From positions 124,001-188,000 of the forward strand of contig CANKZZ010000003.1 in NCBI GenBank assembly GCA_947488655.1: DNA of 64,000 nucleotides, read 5' to 3'. The notes beneath the pieces were generated by a model, which was not told where the DNA came from, searched no databases, and worked only from the letters and a program-made list of their open reading frames with translations. The DNA is from an uncultured Psychroserpens sp. (GTDB taxonomy: Bacteria > Bacteroidota > Bacteroidia > Flavobacteriales > Flavobacteriaceae). This document shows positions 28,384-36,953 of this stretch, one piece after another. The translations under genes and the position numbers were made by a program. The first letter of the stretch is position 1. The number at the start of each line of letters is the position of its first letter.

Positions 28384-29043
28384 TTGATAGACGATATAGA
28401 ATACAATACAGAGCGTGAACATTTGATAATTCCTGAGTATGGAAGACATCTCCAAAAAATGGTTAACTACGCTAAACAATTACCAACAAAAGAAGAGCGT
28501 AATAAAGTAGCAAAATCCATCATAAATGTGATGGGTAATTTACAACCACATTTACGTGATGTACCAGATTTTCAGCATAAACTTTGGGATCAACTATTTA
28601 TAATAGCAGATTTTGAATTAGATGCAGATTCTCCTTACCCAACAACTACAAAAGAAGAGTTAAGCGAAAAGCCAGAACCTTTAAAATATCCTCAAAATTT
28701 CCCTAAATATCGTTTCTACGGAAACAATATTAAAACCATGATTGATGTGGCAAATACTTGGGAAGAAGGAGAACTTAAAGAGGCTTTAACCTACACGATT
28801 GCAAACCACATGAAAAAGTGTTTTCTTAACTGGAACAAGGATACTGTAGAAGATGCTGTAATTTTTAATCATTTATATGAGCTTTCTGGTGGTAAAATTA
28901 ATCTAAAAGGAAGTGATGAAGACCTAACAGATGCTACTACGCTAATGCGTAATAAAAAGAAGTACTCTAAAAGTAGTAGCAATGGTAAAAAATCTCACCA
29001 CAAGAAAAACAACAATTCTAACCGAAACAGAAAACGCTATTAA
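28384..29043 (+). CDS. DUF4290 domain protein
   Basis: 219 residues. EYNTEREHLIIPEYGRHLQK and the following helical region are the Bacteroidetes DUF4290 signature. The start appears to be TTG at 28384: the frame is closed by TGA at 28354-28356 and no ATG occurs before the conserved domain. The last 40 residues are a very basic, low-complexity Ser/Asn/Lys tail (KSSSNGKKSHHKKNNN), suggesting RNA or polyanion binding. It is 9 bases upstream of murA. Function unknown. Confidence 0.85.
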   Translation: MIDDIEYNTEREHLIIPEYGRHLQKMVNYAKQLPTKEERNKVAKSIINVMGNLQPHLRDVPDFQHKLWDQLFIIADFELDADSPYPTTTKEELSEKPEPLKYPQNFPKYRFYGNNIKTMIDVANTWEEGELKEALTYTIANHMKKCFLNWNKDTVEDAVIFNHLYELSGGKINLKGSDEDLTDATTLMRNKKKYSKSSSNGKKSHHKKNNNSNRNRKRY

Positions 29044-29052
29044 ACACTCTTC

Positions 29053-30369
29053 ATGGCAACATTTAAAATTGAAGGAGGTCATCAATTAAAAGGAAAAATC
29101 CAACCTCAAGGCGCAAAAAACGAAGCTTTACAAATATTATGTGCGGTCTTATTGACTGCCGAAGAAATTAGAATAGATAATATACCAGATATTATTGATG
29201 TCAATAAATTAATAGCACTACTTAAAAAGTTAGGTGTTAAAATTGATAATGTTGGCAGAGGATCTTATACGTTTAAAGCAGACGATTTAAATTTAAAATA
29301 TTTAGAATCGGCTGAGTTTAAAGAAGATGGTAAAGGCTTAAGAGGTTCTATTATGATTGTTGGACCTTTGTTGGCTCGCTTCGGAAAAGGATATATTCCA
29401 AAACCTGGAGGAGATAAGATTGGTCGTCGTCGTTTAGATACTCATTTTGAAGGGTTTATTAATTTAGGTGCAAAATTTAGATACAATAAGGAAGATTTAT
29501 TTTATGGTGTAGAAGCCGATAAATTAAAAGGTACTTATATGCTTCTAGATGAAGCCTCTGTAACTGGTACAGCTAATATTGTTATGGCTGCGGTTTTAGC
29601 AGAAGGTACAACAACTATTTATAATGCAGCATGTGAGCCATATTTACAACAACTTTGTAAAATGCTTAATCGCATGGGAGCAAAGATTAGTGGTGTAGGA
29701 TCTAACATGTTAATTATAGAAGGTGTAGATAAATTGGGTGGTACAGATCATAGAATGCTACCAGATATGATTGAAATTGGAAGTTGGATAGGTTTAGCTG
29801 CAATGACCAAAAGTGAGCTTACAATTACTAATGTGAGTTGGGATGATTTAGGTCAAATACCAAACGTGTTTAGAAAAATAGGAATTACCGTAGAAAAGCG
29901 AGGAGATGATATTTATATCCCAGCACACACAAATGGTTATGAAGTGTCAAATTATATTGATGGTTCTATCTTAACAGTGTCTGATGCGCCTTGGCCAGGA
30001 TTTACACCAGATTTAATTAGTATAATTCTAACGGTTTTAACTCAAGCAAGAGGAAGTGCTGTCGTGCATCAAAAAATGTTTGAGAGTCGTTTATTCTTTG
30101 TAGATAAATTGATAGATATGGGAGCAAAGATTATACTTTGTGATCCACATAGAGCCACAGTAATTGGTCATGATTTTAAATCTACGTTAAAAGGAACTAC
30201 AATGACTTCTCCAGATATTAGAGCAGGTGTGTCACTATTAATTGCAGCATTATCTGCAAAGGGAACATCTACGATTCATAATATAGAACAAATAGATAGA
30301 GGTTACGAAAATATTGATGAACGCTTACGTGCTATTGGAGCAAAAATTACACGTGTAGAAGGTAATTAA
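29053..30369 (+). CDS. murA: UDP-N-acetylglucosamine 1-carboxyvinyltransferase (MurA)
   Basis: 438 residues. GKIQPQGAKNEALQILCAVL carries the conserved Lys-Asn pair, GSIMIVGPLLARFGKGYIP the loop approach, and LPDMIEIGSWIGLAA and SPDIRAGVSLLIAAL the later active-site blocks. It makes the first committed peptidoglycan precursor from UDP-GlcNAc and phosphoenolpyruvate. The loop residue normally Cys is Asp here (PGGDKIGRRRLD, D121). This change is known to leave the enzyme active but insensitive to fosfomycin. It ends in a bidirectional terminator. Confidence 0.95.
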   Translation: MATFKIEGGHQLKGKIQPQGAKNEALQILCAVLLTAEEIRIDNIPDIIDVNKLIALLKKLGVKIDNVGRGSYTFKADDLNLKYLESAEFKEDGKGLRGSIMIVGPLLARFGKGYIPKPGGDKIGRRRLDTHFEGFINLGAKFRYNKEDLFYGVEADKLKGTYMLLDEASVTGTANIVMAAVLAEGTTTIYNAACEPYLQQLCKMLNRMGAKISGVGSNMLIIEGVDKLGGTDHRMLPDMIEIGSWIGLAAMTKSELTITNVSWDDLGQIPNVFRKIGITVEKRGDDIYIPAHTNGYEVSNYIDGSILTVSDAPWPGFTPDLISIILTVLTQARGSAVVHQKMFESRLFFVDKLIDMGAKIILCDPHRATVIGHDFKSTLKGTTMTSPDIRAGVSLLIAALSAKGTSTIHNIEQIDRGYENIDERLRAIGAKITRVEGN

Positions 30370-30400
30370 TATATAGAATTATAAAATAATGTTAGAATAA

Positions 30401-30428
30401 AAAAAACTCACTATTGTGAGTTTTTTTT
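30401..30428. terminator. Bidirectional terminator between murA and the DinB-like gene
   Basis: aaaaaactcac / gtgagtttttt with a 4-base loop, flanked by A- and T-runs, so it can act on both converging genes. Confidence 0.85.
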
Positions 30429-30438
30429 ATTTTAAAAT

Positions 30439-31005
30439 TTACTGAAACAGTACATATCTAGGCGGAACAAGGTTATTTAATCTCAGGTAAACTAGCATTT
30501 GTCCTCTGTGATGTGTAATATGATCTGCAAGTAATAAACATATTTGTCGCTTAGTCCTGTTCAAGCCAAAATAATCTAACCTATCATTAAGTTTAGTTGT
30601 ATCAAAAGATGTAATTAAAAGTATAGCGTCATCAAATGTTTTGTCTATAGTTGCAATCATTTCTTTTTTAGACTTATTATTTGATTTATAAATAGTATCT
30701 GTTTTCCAGTCTCTTGCGTCTCTGCCTCCCAATAAAGATTGACTATGCCAATCTATAGCAAAACCAATATGCATTAGATTGTCGGCAAAACTTAAAGACT
30801 CTGGAGACGCTTTAAAATTGTATTTATCTTCTGGCATAGTTTCGGCAACAAGAATGAGGTAGCTGCGAGAGTTTTCTAAACGTTCTATAAAATCGTTTAT
30901 AAAGTCATTATTGTCTTGCGCGTTAAATGATGTATTAAAAGAGCTAAAAAAGGCTATACAACTTATAGTTAATAGATTTTTTAGATTGAATATATTGCTG
31001 CTCAT
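30439..31005 (-). CDS. Exported DinB-like (DUF664 type) protein
   Basis: 188 residues. The hydrophobic signal CIAFFSSFNTSFNAQ is followed by a DinB four-helix bundle. The three metal-ligand His positions are visible: HIGFAIDWH, then DHITHHRGQMLVYLR near the C-terminus. DinB-like proteins are often thiol-dependent metalloenzymes; the substrate is unknown. The signal peptide is a common variant in Bacteroidetes. Confidence 0.8.
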   Translation of the reverse strand: MSSNIFNLKNLLTISCIAFFSSFNTSFNAQDNNDFINDFIERLENSRSYLILVAETMPEDKYNFKASPESLSFADNLMHIGFAIDWHSQSLLGGRDARDWKTDTIYKSNNKSKKEMIATIDKTFDDAILLITSFDTTKLNDRLDYFGLNRTKRQICLLLADHITHHRGQMLVYLRLNNLVPPRYVLFQ

Positions 31006-31057
31006 GTTTATTTTAGTCTTTTTCTAATAATTGTAGAATATTCTTATTTAAAAATAC

Positions 31058-32407
31058 TTAATCAATAATTGAAAAATAGCCATATAAATCATTTGATACA
31101 TCTATTTCTACAATTGTATTATTACTTTTTATTTCTACAAGCTTAGTGTCGCCACCTTCATTTTTAAGGCCAAATATAGAACCGTTATTGTTTATAATAA
31201 TTCCATTTATAGATTGTCCTAAATTAATTTCGACTAAGGTGCTAAGATTTGATAAATCAAATTTTCTAAGTCTATAATTACTACTTGAACTAAAAAAATC
31301 ACTCAATACAAAAAAGTTATTTTGATAATAATTAATGTAACCTACACCATTAATATTTATATCTAACGGATTTATAGTGCCAAGATTAACATCTAATTCA
31401 TATATGTACATTGAACTTAAACCAGTATTAGTACTAATAATTAAATCATTGTTTCTTGAGGTATTGGGTATCACAAAATCAGAATCTCCTAAATAAGAGA
31501 TGCCAGGATAATTATCATTATTAAATGAAAAAATTTCTGTACCAGTAACAGTATCATCTTCTATTTGTAATGCATATATGCCTTTAACTAATTGCTCTGC
31601 AGTAGCAAGATAATTTTGAGCATAAATTTGTCCATCTATACTAATAAAATGAGATTTTAATGGATTATCTGCATCAAAAAATGTAAGTTCTAATCCAGTA
31701 GAAGCATGCGGTATATATGTATTACTAAACGATGATCCAGCTCTAATATATAAATCCATTTGCTGATTTATTAAAAACCAAACGATGTGCTCAGAAGCAT
31801 GTAAAGTTTGTGGTGGTGCATTGGGATTTTCTAAATCTATATAATTAATATAGCTTAAATCATCTGAAGGAATATTTTTAATATAATACATTTTATTATC
31901 TATTACTTGTATAGGATTATACAAGCTATTAGCAATAAAAAATCCTTCTTCTAGCTCCTTAAACTTAAATGTTTGCTTGTCAAATAATAAATATTCGCTT
32001 TGAGTTTGTTCGCTAAAACCTTGTATGGCAAAAATGGTATCGTTTCTAACGATATTTTGAGTATTGAGAAACTTAGTAACAGAGCCTTTAATTAAATCAT
32101 ACCTGTCATTTACTTGTATGAGCGATTCTGCATATGCATTAAATCCAAAACTGTCTTCAGGAATTTCAAATTCAGAATCTAATGAAGCAGTGAGTTCTGT
32201 TTCTAAATTATTGTTTATACCAATAAATCTATTGTTAGAATTTGTAGTGTAAAAAAAGACATCTAGCTGTTCGTGCTCTAAAGTAAGAACATTGGTAGTG
32301 AGGTTTATGTCAACGGTTTCAGGTTCGGGTGGGAGAGAGGAGGTGTCCTCTTCAACTACACAAGAAAGAAATAGCATTGTAAAACTAAAAAGAGCCAATT
32401 TTTTCAT
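31058..32407 (-). CDS. Hypothetical lipoprotein, beta-propeller-like
   Basis: 449 residues. MKKLALFSFTMLFLSC is a lipoprotein signal with lipobox FLSC. The rest shows regularly spaced short beta segments (for example SGISNSE-like turns, FVIPNTSRNNDLIISTNTG, NNNGSIFGLKNEGGDTKLVE) typical of a propeller. No family or catalytic motif recognised. Stands alone between the DinB-like gene and a 148-base gap. Confidence 0.6.
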   Translation of the reverse strand: MKKLALFSFTMLFLSCVVEEDTSSLPPEPETVDINLTTNVLTLEHEQLDVFFYTTNSNNRFIGINNNLETELTASLDSEFEIPEDSFGFNAYAESLIQVNDRYDLIKGSVTKFLNTQNIVRNDTIFAIQGFSEQTQSEYLLFDKQTFKFKELEEGFFIANSLYNPIQVIDNKMYYIKNIPSDDLSYINYIDLENPNAPPQTLHASEHIVWFLINQQMDLYIRAGSSFSNTYIPHASTGLELTFFDADNPLKSHFISIDGQIYAQNYLATAEQLVKGIYALQIEDDTVTGTEIFSFNNDNYPGISYLGDSDFVIPNTSRNNDLIISTNTGLSSMYIYELDVNLGTINPLDININGVGYINYYQNNFFVLSDFFSSSSNYRLRKFDLSNLSTLVEINLGQSINGIIINNNGSIFGLKNEGGDTKLVEIKSNNTIVEIDVSNDLYGYFSIID

Positions 32408-32555
32408 TTTTGTAAATTTTAAATAATTTATGATGAGCCCTCTATTAATTTATTTTATGGAAAGCTTTTTTTAATACTAAGGACTAAAATAGTAAAAGCT
32501 AATGAGTTAGTGGCAAGTCGCAATACAATTACTTTGTAATACTTATTTACATCAT

Positions 32556-33119
32556 TTATTTTACAAGTTTAATAACAGTTGGATACATTTTAGCTACTTT
32601 TCCTTTACTGGTTTTAATTGCAAAAATTACGGGTAATATGATATTTAATGCATAAAGTCCAATAAACATATATAATAGAATAGGATAATAACCATAATGC
32701 ATAATTTTTGAAAGTGTGAAGCCAGTTATACATAGAAAGGTAATAATTGACCATAAGATTTGGTAATTTAAAAGGTTAGCGCCAATATCTTTTAATCCAA
32801 CAATTTTATCTTTTTTATTCATCCATAGAATTAGAGGGATAATTATATTTCCAACAGGAATAGCTAAAAACACTAATACTGAAAGATGAAAAATTGTTAG
32901 ATAACTCGTATTGGGTTGTTTACCATAATCTAGAATATCTTCTACATTACTATCCAAAACGTCACAAATTAGATTTAACGTTCTTCCTCGAGGTTCACTT
33001 TCATTATTTTCAATACGTTGTATTGTCCTTAAATTTACTTTTGCAGAATCAGCCAACTCTTCTTGAGATAAACCTTTCTTCTTTCTTATTTCTTTAATTT
33101 TTTTTCCAATTTCGTTCAT
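32556..33119 (-). CDS. XRE-family regulator fused to a membrane domain
   Basis: 187 residues. KIKEIRKKKGLSQEELADSA and VNLRTIQRIENNESEPRGRT form a complete Cro/C1 helix-turn-helix (residues 5-60). The remainder has about four TM helices resembling DUF4870 (LVFLAIPVGNIIIPLILWMN). This fusion is common in Flavobacteria and would tether the DNA-binding domain to the membrane. Targets unknown. Confidence 0.8.
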   Translation of the reverse strand: MNEIGKKIKEIRKKKGLSQEELADSAKVNLRTIQRIENNESEPRGRTLNLICDVLDSNVEDILDYGKQPNTSYLTIFHLSVLVFLAIPVGNIIIPLILWMNKKDKIVGLKDIGANLLNYQILWSIITFLCITGFTLSKIMHYGYYPILLYMFIGLYALNIILPVIFAIKTSKGKVAKMYPTVIKLVK

Positions 33120-33229
33120 AATTAATTGTTGTTTTTTGTTTCTACAAAACTACTTACGAAACTATCATTTTGATAACGGTTTATTTGCGACATTTTTACG
33201 ACATTCTTGCCAAACTATTGATATTATTG

Positions 33230-33310
33230 AGTTTGACTAGTTATTGGCAATGAGTTTAAATGAGATTAATTAACTAATACAATAATCATTTATACTGCCT
33301 GTTGCACTTA
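33230..33310 (-). repeat. Degenerate cassette repeat (left edge of array)
   Basis: Only the end caataatcatttatactgcc + tgttgcac and a weak ggcaatgagtttaaa middle match the repeat. It lies directly after (in coding direction) the gene at 33315. Low certainty. Confidence 0.35.
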
Positions 33311-33314
33311 TATT

Positions 33315-33710
33315 TTAATAGTATTCTACTACGTTTTTTAAGATGTAACTATCAATCAAAAAAGGTAAAATGATAGTACTAATTATTACGATTATAGTTG
33401 GTATTATATCAATCCATTTTTTTGGATGTTCACTAATTTCGGGTTCACGTTTAAAAATCATGTAGTACGGAATTCGAACAATTTTAAATAAAATTAAAAA
33501 AATTAGTGTCATTTGAGAACCCATATAAACCAGAAGTTTGTTTTCTGTTGAAGAATAAGTTTGGTACAAGATGCCTATAATTAAAATTCCAATTGAGATT
33601 AGTACATATGTAATAAAAACAGTTTTGTATTTGAGTTTTTCTTGATCAAAAACTATAATATAAACTAGAGGAATGAACAACAAAAAATATAGTACGTTAT
33701 CAATTGTCAT
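33315..33710 (-). CDS. Hypothetical membrane protein
   Basis: 131 residues with four hydrophobic helices (VLYFLLFIPLVYIIVF, FITYVLISIGILIIGILY, MTLIFLILFKIV, IIPTIIVIISTIILPFLI). No family recognised. It is the first gene at the left edge of the repeat-flanked block; no clear repeat separates it from the next gene. Confidence 0.5.
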   Translation of the reverse strand: MTIDNVLYFLLFIPLVYIIVFDQEKLKYKTVFITYVLISIGILIIGILYQTYSSTENKLLVYMGSQMTLIFLILFKIVRIPYYMIFKREPEISEHPKKWIDIIPTIIVIISTIILPFLIDSYILKNVVEYY

Positions 33711-33778
33711 TTTTCATGGTTTTATCTAATCACTTTTAACTTCCTAATTAGCTAAAAATAATATTATAAAATAGTTAT

Positions 33779-34357
33779 TTATATCTGCTCTTTAATGATT
33801 TCAATTTTTATTGGTTGAATATCCATTGCTATTTTAAAACCAACAGACTCTATAACTGATTTTTTAAAATCTTCAATATTTATATTCGAATTATATCTAA
33901 CATCAAATTCGTCAATCCCTTTAAAATCATTTGAGTCATAAATCATATCAATTCTATATTCATAAAGATTGCCAGTATTAGAATCAACTTTTTGATGTGA
34001 AACACTTAATTCAAAAGTTTGAGAATCTTCTATCCAATTATCGGTTCTGTAAATCACATATATATCGATTGGTTTTTCATTAGATTCGATAACTCTATTT
34101 TTATTTTTTTGATAGAGTTCAATTATAGAGTTTAAGGCTATTTTAGGATTAAAAGTAGATTCGTCATTTAGATTTTGCGTGATAATATTATCCAGAGCTT
34201 CGGTTGCACCTTTTCTAACAATTTTAGAATTTTCATAGCTAGACAGATTAGAGTTGCGCGCAGCAAAAGGAATTTCAATTATTGTGGGTAAGACATGTGC
34301 TATAAAGAGATATGCTATCAAAACTATTCCTATAATTTTTATTCCTTTTTTCATCAA
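33779..34357 (-). CDS. Hypothetical exported or membrane-anchored protein
   Basis: 192 residues. One N-terminal hydrophobic helix (IKIIGIVLIAYLFIAHVLP), then a soluble domain rich in beta strands (KPIDIYVIYRTDNWIEDSQT, YEYRIDMIYDSNDFKGID). Two adjacent Met codons offer alternative starts. No family recognised. A cassette repeat lies directly upstream of its start. Confidence 0.55.
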   Translation of the reverse strand: MMKKGIKIIGIVLIAYLFIAHVLPTIIEIPFAARNSNLSSYENSKIVRKGATEALDNIITQNLNDESTFNPKIALNSIIELYQKNKNRVIESNEKPIDIYVIYRTDNWIEDSQTFELSVSHQKVDSNTGNLYEYRIDMIYDSNDFKGIDEFDVRYNSNINIEDFKKSVIESVGFKIAMDIQPIKIEIIKEQI

Positions 34358-34365
34358 ATGTTTTC

Positions 34366-34500
34366 GAATATGTTCGTGTATGGCTTATTGTACTGGCAAC
34401 AACTAAATTAGTAAAAGAAACTTAACCAGTAGGTAAACCCTAAGGACTATATGAGTATACATAAAAACTAATAATCAATTACAGATGTTGTTATCTGCTG
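34366..34500 (-). repeat. Cassette repeat, full length
   Basis: tatgttcgtgtatggctta at the left, the middle caactaaattagtaaaagaa and the right end aatcaattacagatgttgtt match the array consensus. It fills the gap between the 33779 gene and the HxlR gene. Confidence 0.7.
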
Positions 34501-34504
34501 GTTT

Positions 34505-34918
34505 TTAATCTATATCTAATTTTTTCATTGTTTTGTTTATAAAACCTTTTTTATCTTTTTTAACATCACTTAGAAGTGCTATTGTTCTATCAGGAAGGTC
34601 ATCATAATATTTTTCTCCCCATAAATTGATTTCAACAAGTATTGGGAGTATGTCAATCCCTTTTTTAGTGAGTTGATATAATACTTTAGATTTACTAGTT
34701 GGATGTTCGAGTTTTTCAATAACCATCTGTTGTTCTAACGTCTTTAATCTTGCTGCTAAAATGTTAGTTGATATTTTTTCTTCTGATTTTAAAAAATCTC
34801 CATAAGTACATTGTTTAGCAAACATTAGATCACGAATAATGAGTAGTGACCACTTATCTCCCCATAACTCAAGACTACAACTTATGGGACAATTAGACCT
34901 CTTTTTATCTTTTGACAT
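34505..34918 (-). CDS. HxlR-family winged-helix regulator
   Basis: 137 residues from the ATG at 34918; the longer frame to 35023 would run through the operators and is rejected. CPISCSLELWGDKWSLLIIR is the HxlR signature, and TYGDFLKSEEKISTNILAAR is the recognition-helix region. The Cys pair near the N-terminus is where redox or electrophile-sensing family members react. It is divergent from an alpha/beta hydrolase gene, with two near-identical palindromes in the shared promoter, so it very likely controls both. Confidence 0.9.
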   Translation of the reverse strand: MSKDKKRSNCPISCSLELWGDKWSLLIIRDLMFAKQCTYGDFLKSEEKISTNILAARLKTLEQQMVIEKLEHPTSKSKVLYQLTKKGIDILPILVEINLWGEKYYDDLPDRTIALLSDVKKDKKGFINKTMKKLDID

Positions 34919-34936
34919 AAGAATAAATTTTAAACT

Positions 34937-34953
34937 ACTTGCAAAATGCAAGT
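34937..34953. promoter_or_regulatory. Probable HxlR operator 1
   Basis: Perfect 7-bp palindrome acttgca-aaa-tgcaagt in the divergent promoter region, 18 bases upstream of the regulator start. It matches operator 2 in 16 of 17 positions. Confidence 0.7.
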
Positions 34954-34969
34954 GAATTTTTATATTTGT

Positions 34970-34986
34970 ACTTGTAAAATGCAAGT
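34970..34986. promoter_or_regulatory. Probable HxlR operator 2
   Basis: acttgta-aaa-tgcaagt, 33 bp (about three helical turns) from operator 1 and 15 bases before the hydrolase start. The position suits repression of the hydrolase promoter. Confidence 0.7.
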
Positions 34987-35001
34987 AAATATAAAATTTA
35001 A

Positions 35002-35844
35002 ATGTTAAGTATGAAAAATTCAACTATGATTAATACAGAATATGCACATATTGATAATTTAACGATTGCTTATCGAAAACAAGGTAATGGCACTCCAATT
35101 ATTTTAGCGAATAGGTTTAGAGGTACATTAGACACGTGGGATCCACTTTTCTTAGATTTATTATCAAAAAACAATACTGTAATTACCTTTGATTATACTG
35201 GTGTTGGCTATTCTGAAGGTGAATTACCAACAGATATTAAAGAGGTTGCAGGTCAAATAGTAAAACTTGCAGACTATTTACAAATTGATAAATTTTTTGT
35301 GTTAGGTTGGTCTTATGGTGGTTGGGTAGCTCAATATGCAACATTTATTAATTCTCCAAGAGTTTTAAAAACCATAATAATTGGAAGTAATCCTATTGGG
35401 AAAAATGAAATACCTCTTGAACCATTGTTTCTGAAACACGCCTTAAAACCAATTAATGACTTAGAGGATGACATTATTATTTTTTATGAACCTAAATCAG
35501 AAAAGAGTAGAAAAGCAGCTGAAGAATCCAGAACTAGAATTTATTCTAATATAGACATTTCAAAAATTCCATCTACAAAAAAAGAATTTAACCGCTATTT
35601 TGCTGCTGCACCATCTGTGGTTGAGGATAAAGAAAATTTTAGAGAGCAGTATGCAACTTTACAAACGCAAATTTTAGTCATGTCATCAGACCACGATATA
35701 TCTTATGCTACCGAAAATTGGTTTCCACTATTAAAAAATGCTCCTACAATTCAACATATTATTTTACCAGATTCTGGTCACGCAATGCATTTTCAATATC
35801 CTGAATTAGCAACTAATTATATTGACATTTTCTTGAAGCATTAA
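35002..35844 (+). CDS. Alpha/beta hydrolase
   Basis: 280 residues. LGWSYGGWVAQYA holds the nucleophile elbow G-x-S-x-G, ILVMSSDHDISYA the acid region, and LPDSGHAMHFQYP the catalytic His. The oxyanion region reads ILANRFRGTLDTWDP rather than the usual HG, a mild oddity. ATGs at 35002, 35011 and 35026 are all possible starts. No signal peptide, so cytoplasmic. Divergent from and probably regulated by the HxlR protein, which suggests detoxification of a small ester or electrophile. Confidence 0.85.
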   Translation: MLSMKNSTMINTEYAHIDNLTIAYRKQGNGTPIILANRFRGTLDTWDPLFLDLLSKNNTVITFDYTGVGYSEGELPTDIKEVAGQIVKLADYLQIDKFFVLGWSYGGWVAQYATFINSPRVLKTIIIGSNPIGKNEIPLEPLFLKHALKPINDLEDDIIIFYEPKSEKSRKAAEESRTRIYSNIDISKIPSTKKEFNRYFAAAPSVVEDKENFREQYATLQTQILVMSSDHDISYATENWFPLLKNAPTIQHIILPDSGHAMHFQYPELATNYIDIFLKH

Positions 35845-35905
35845 AAAATAATATTTGTAATTATATGGGTTTAACACTTGCTAAAGTAATTAAAAGTAAG
35901 CGTGT
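35845..35905 (-). repeat. Partial cassette repeat
   Basis: Only the right end is recognisable (aaagtaattaaaagtaagcg + tgttgaac). Its outer bases gttgaactac resemble the reverse complement of the sequence upstream of the following gene (gtagttgatt). Confidence 0.35.
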
Positions 35906-35909
35906 TGAA

Positions 35910-36806
35910 CTACTGTATTAAACTTATAGATTCGCCAGGATTTAACTTTTTAATTCCACTTGAAAGTTGAATCCAAATAGGTGAATTATCTGACGGATTG
36001 GTAATTTTTTGTTCTTCAACTTGTACATTGTTTATGGCTAGTAAATAGTTTGTTAGCTGTCCATGTCCAACAGACCAAATATCTTTTGATTTCCCTATAC
36101 GTTCGCAAAACCTCACCATGTTATTCCATCTGTCTTCATTGCCAAATTCCCATGAGTGTCCCCAAACATAAAAAACAGATAAGTGCTGTTCATTCAATTC
36201 TAAATAAGGATTAAGAAAATCTAAAACTTTACTATCATGACACGTTGGATGCCACATCATATAATTTTTTGGAACATCAAATGCATAAGTATCATCTACT
36301 GTTCTTCCATTTTTAATTCCGGTTGAGACAATCAATTTTGCTACAGAATCATTTGTGCTTCCAAAGGGATAAGCCATACTGATGATTTCTCTATTGGTAA
36401 GAGACTTCAGGATTTTTAAATCAGTATTAATTTCCTCTAAAACATCATCACTTGAAATTCCTGTGAAATTTTTATGCAGCGCTCCATGTGCAGCTATTTC
36501 ATGATTTTTATAAATGATTAATAAAGAGTCTTTTGGTACGTATCTTTGATAAATTGTATCTCCATTTTGCTGTGGCCATCCTCTTGTAACACCTAAATAC
36601 ATCGAATTTAAGTTGAAAGTACCAACAAGATCATTTTTATCAAAAAGTTGAGCTAATTCAATATCTTGTATAGTGCCATCATCATAACTTAATACCAGAG
36701 CTTTTGTGTTACCATCAGGATACGTGAAATCTATAAAGCTGGGTTTTTCATCACATGATACAAAAACGGAGATTAAGGCTATGAATATAATTATGTATCG
36801 GTTCAT
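35910..36806 (-). CDS. Polysaccharide deacetylase-family lipoprotein
   Basis: 298 residues. MNRYIIIFIALISVFVSC gives a lipoprotein signal. The NodB fold shows ALVLSYDDGTIQDIE (catalytic Asp plus metal Asp), HEIAAHGALHKNF (metal His) and MAYPFGSTNDS. Predicted to remove N- or O-acetyl groups from a carbohydrate in the periplasm or at the surface. The C-terminus adds a small beta domain. Repeat-flanked cassette gene. Confidence 0.85.
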   Translation of the reverse strand: MNRYIIIFIALISVFVSCDEKPSFIDFTYPDGNTKALVLSYDDGTIQDIELAQLFDKNDLVGTFNLNSMYLGVTRGWPQQNGDTIYQRYVPKDSLLIIYKNHEIAAHGALHKNFTGISSDDVLEEINTDLKILKSLTNREIISMAYPFGSTNDSVAKLIVSTGIKNGRTVDDTYAFDVPKNYMMWHPTCHDSKVLDFLNPYLELNEQHLSVFYVWGHSWEFGNEDRWNNMVRFCERIGKSKDIWSVGHGQLTNYLLAINNVQVEEQKITNPSDNSPIWIQLSSGIKKLNPGESISLIQ

Positions 36807-36830
36807 TGTTAAAATTGTAGTTGATTTTTT

Positions 36831-36950
36831 ATTGAATGGTTAGTGGTGTTGGCAAGGTCTAAAATAATAAAAGAAAACAAATTAGAGGTGAGGTCTTAGG
36901 ATTTTACGAGTATATATAACCAATAATTAAATATATACGGTGTAGTGCTT
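36831..36950 (-). repeat. Cassette repeat, left arm shortened
   Basis: atggttagtggtgttggc, the middle aaaataataaaagaaaac and the right end ataattaaatatatacggtg match the consensus. The outer left arm is missing or diverged. Confidence 0.65.
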
Positions 36951-36953
36951 TCG

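Noticed and set aside
30439-31005. DinB as DNA polymerase IV
   Set aside because: The gene encodes the unrelated DinB/DUF664 four-helix metalloprotein fold with a signal peptide, not a Y-family polymerase.
34919-35023. N-terminal extension of the HxlR protein
   Set aside because: It would translate both palindromic operators, and family members start close to the Cys-containing motif.
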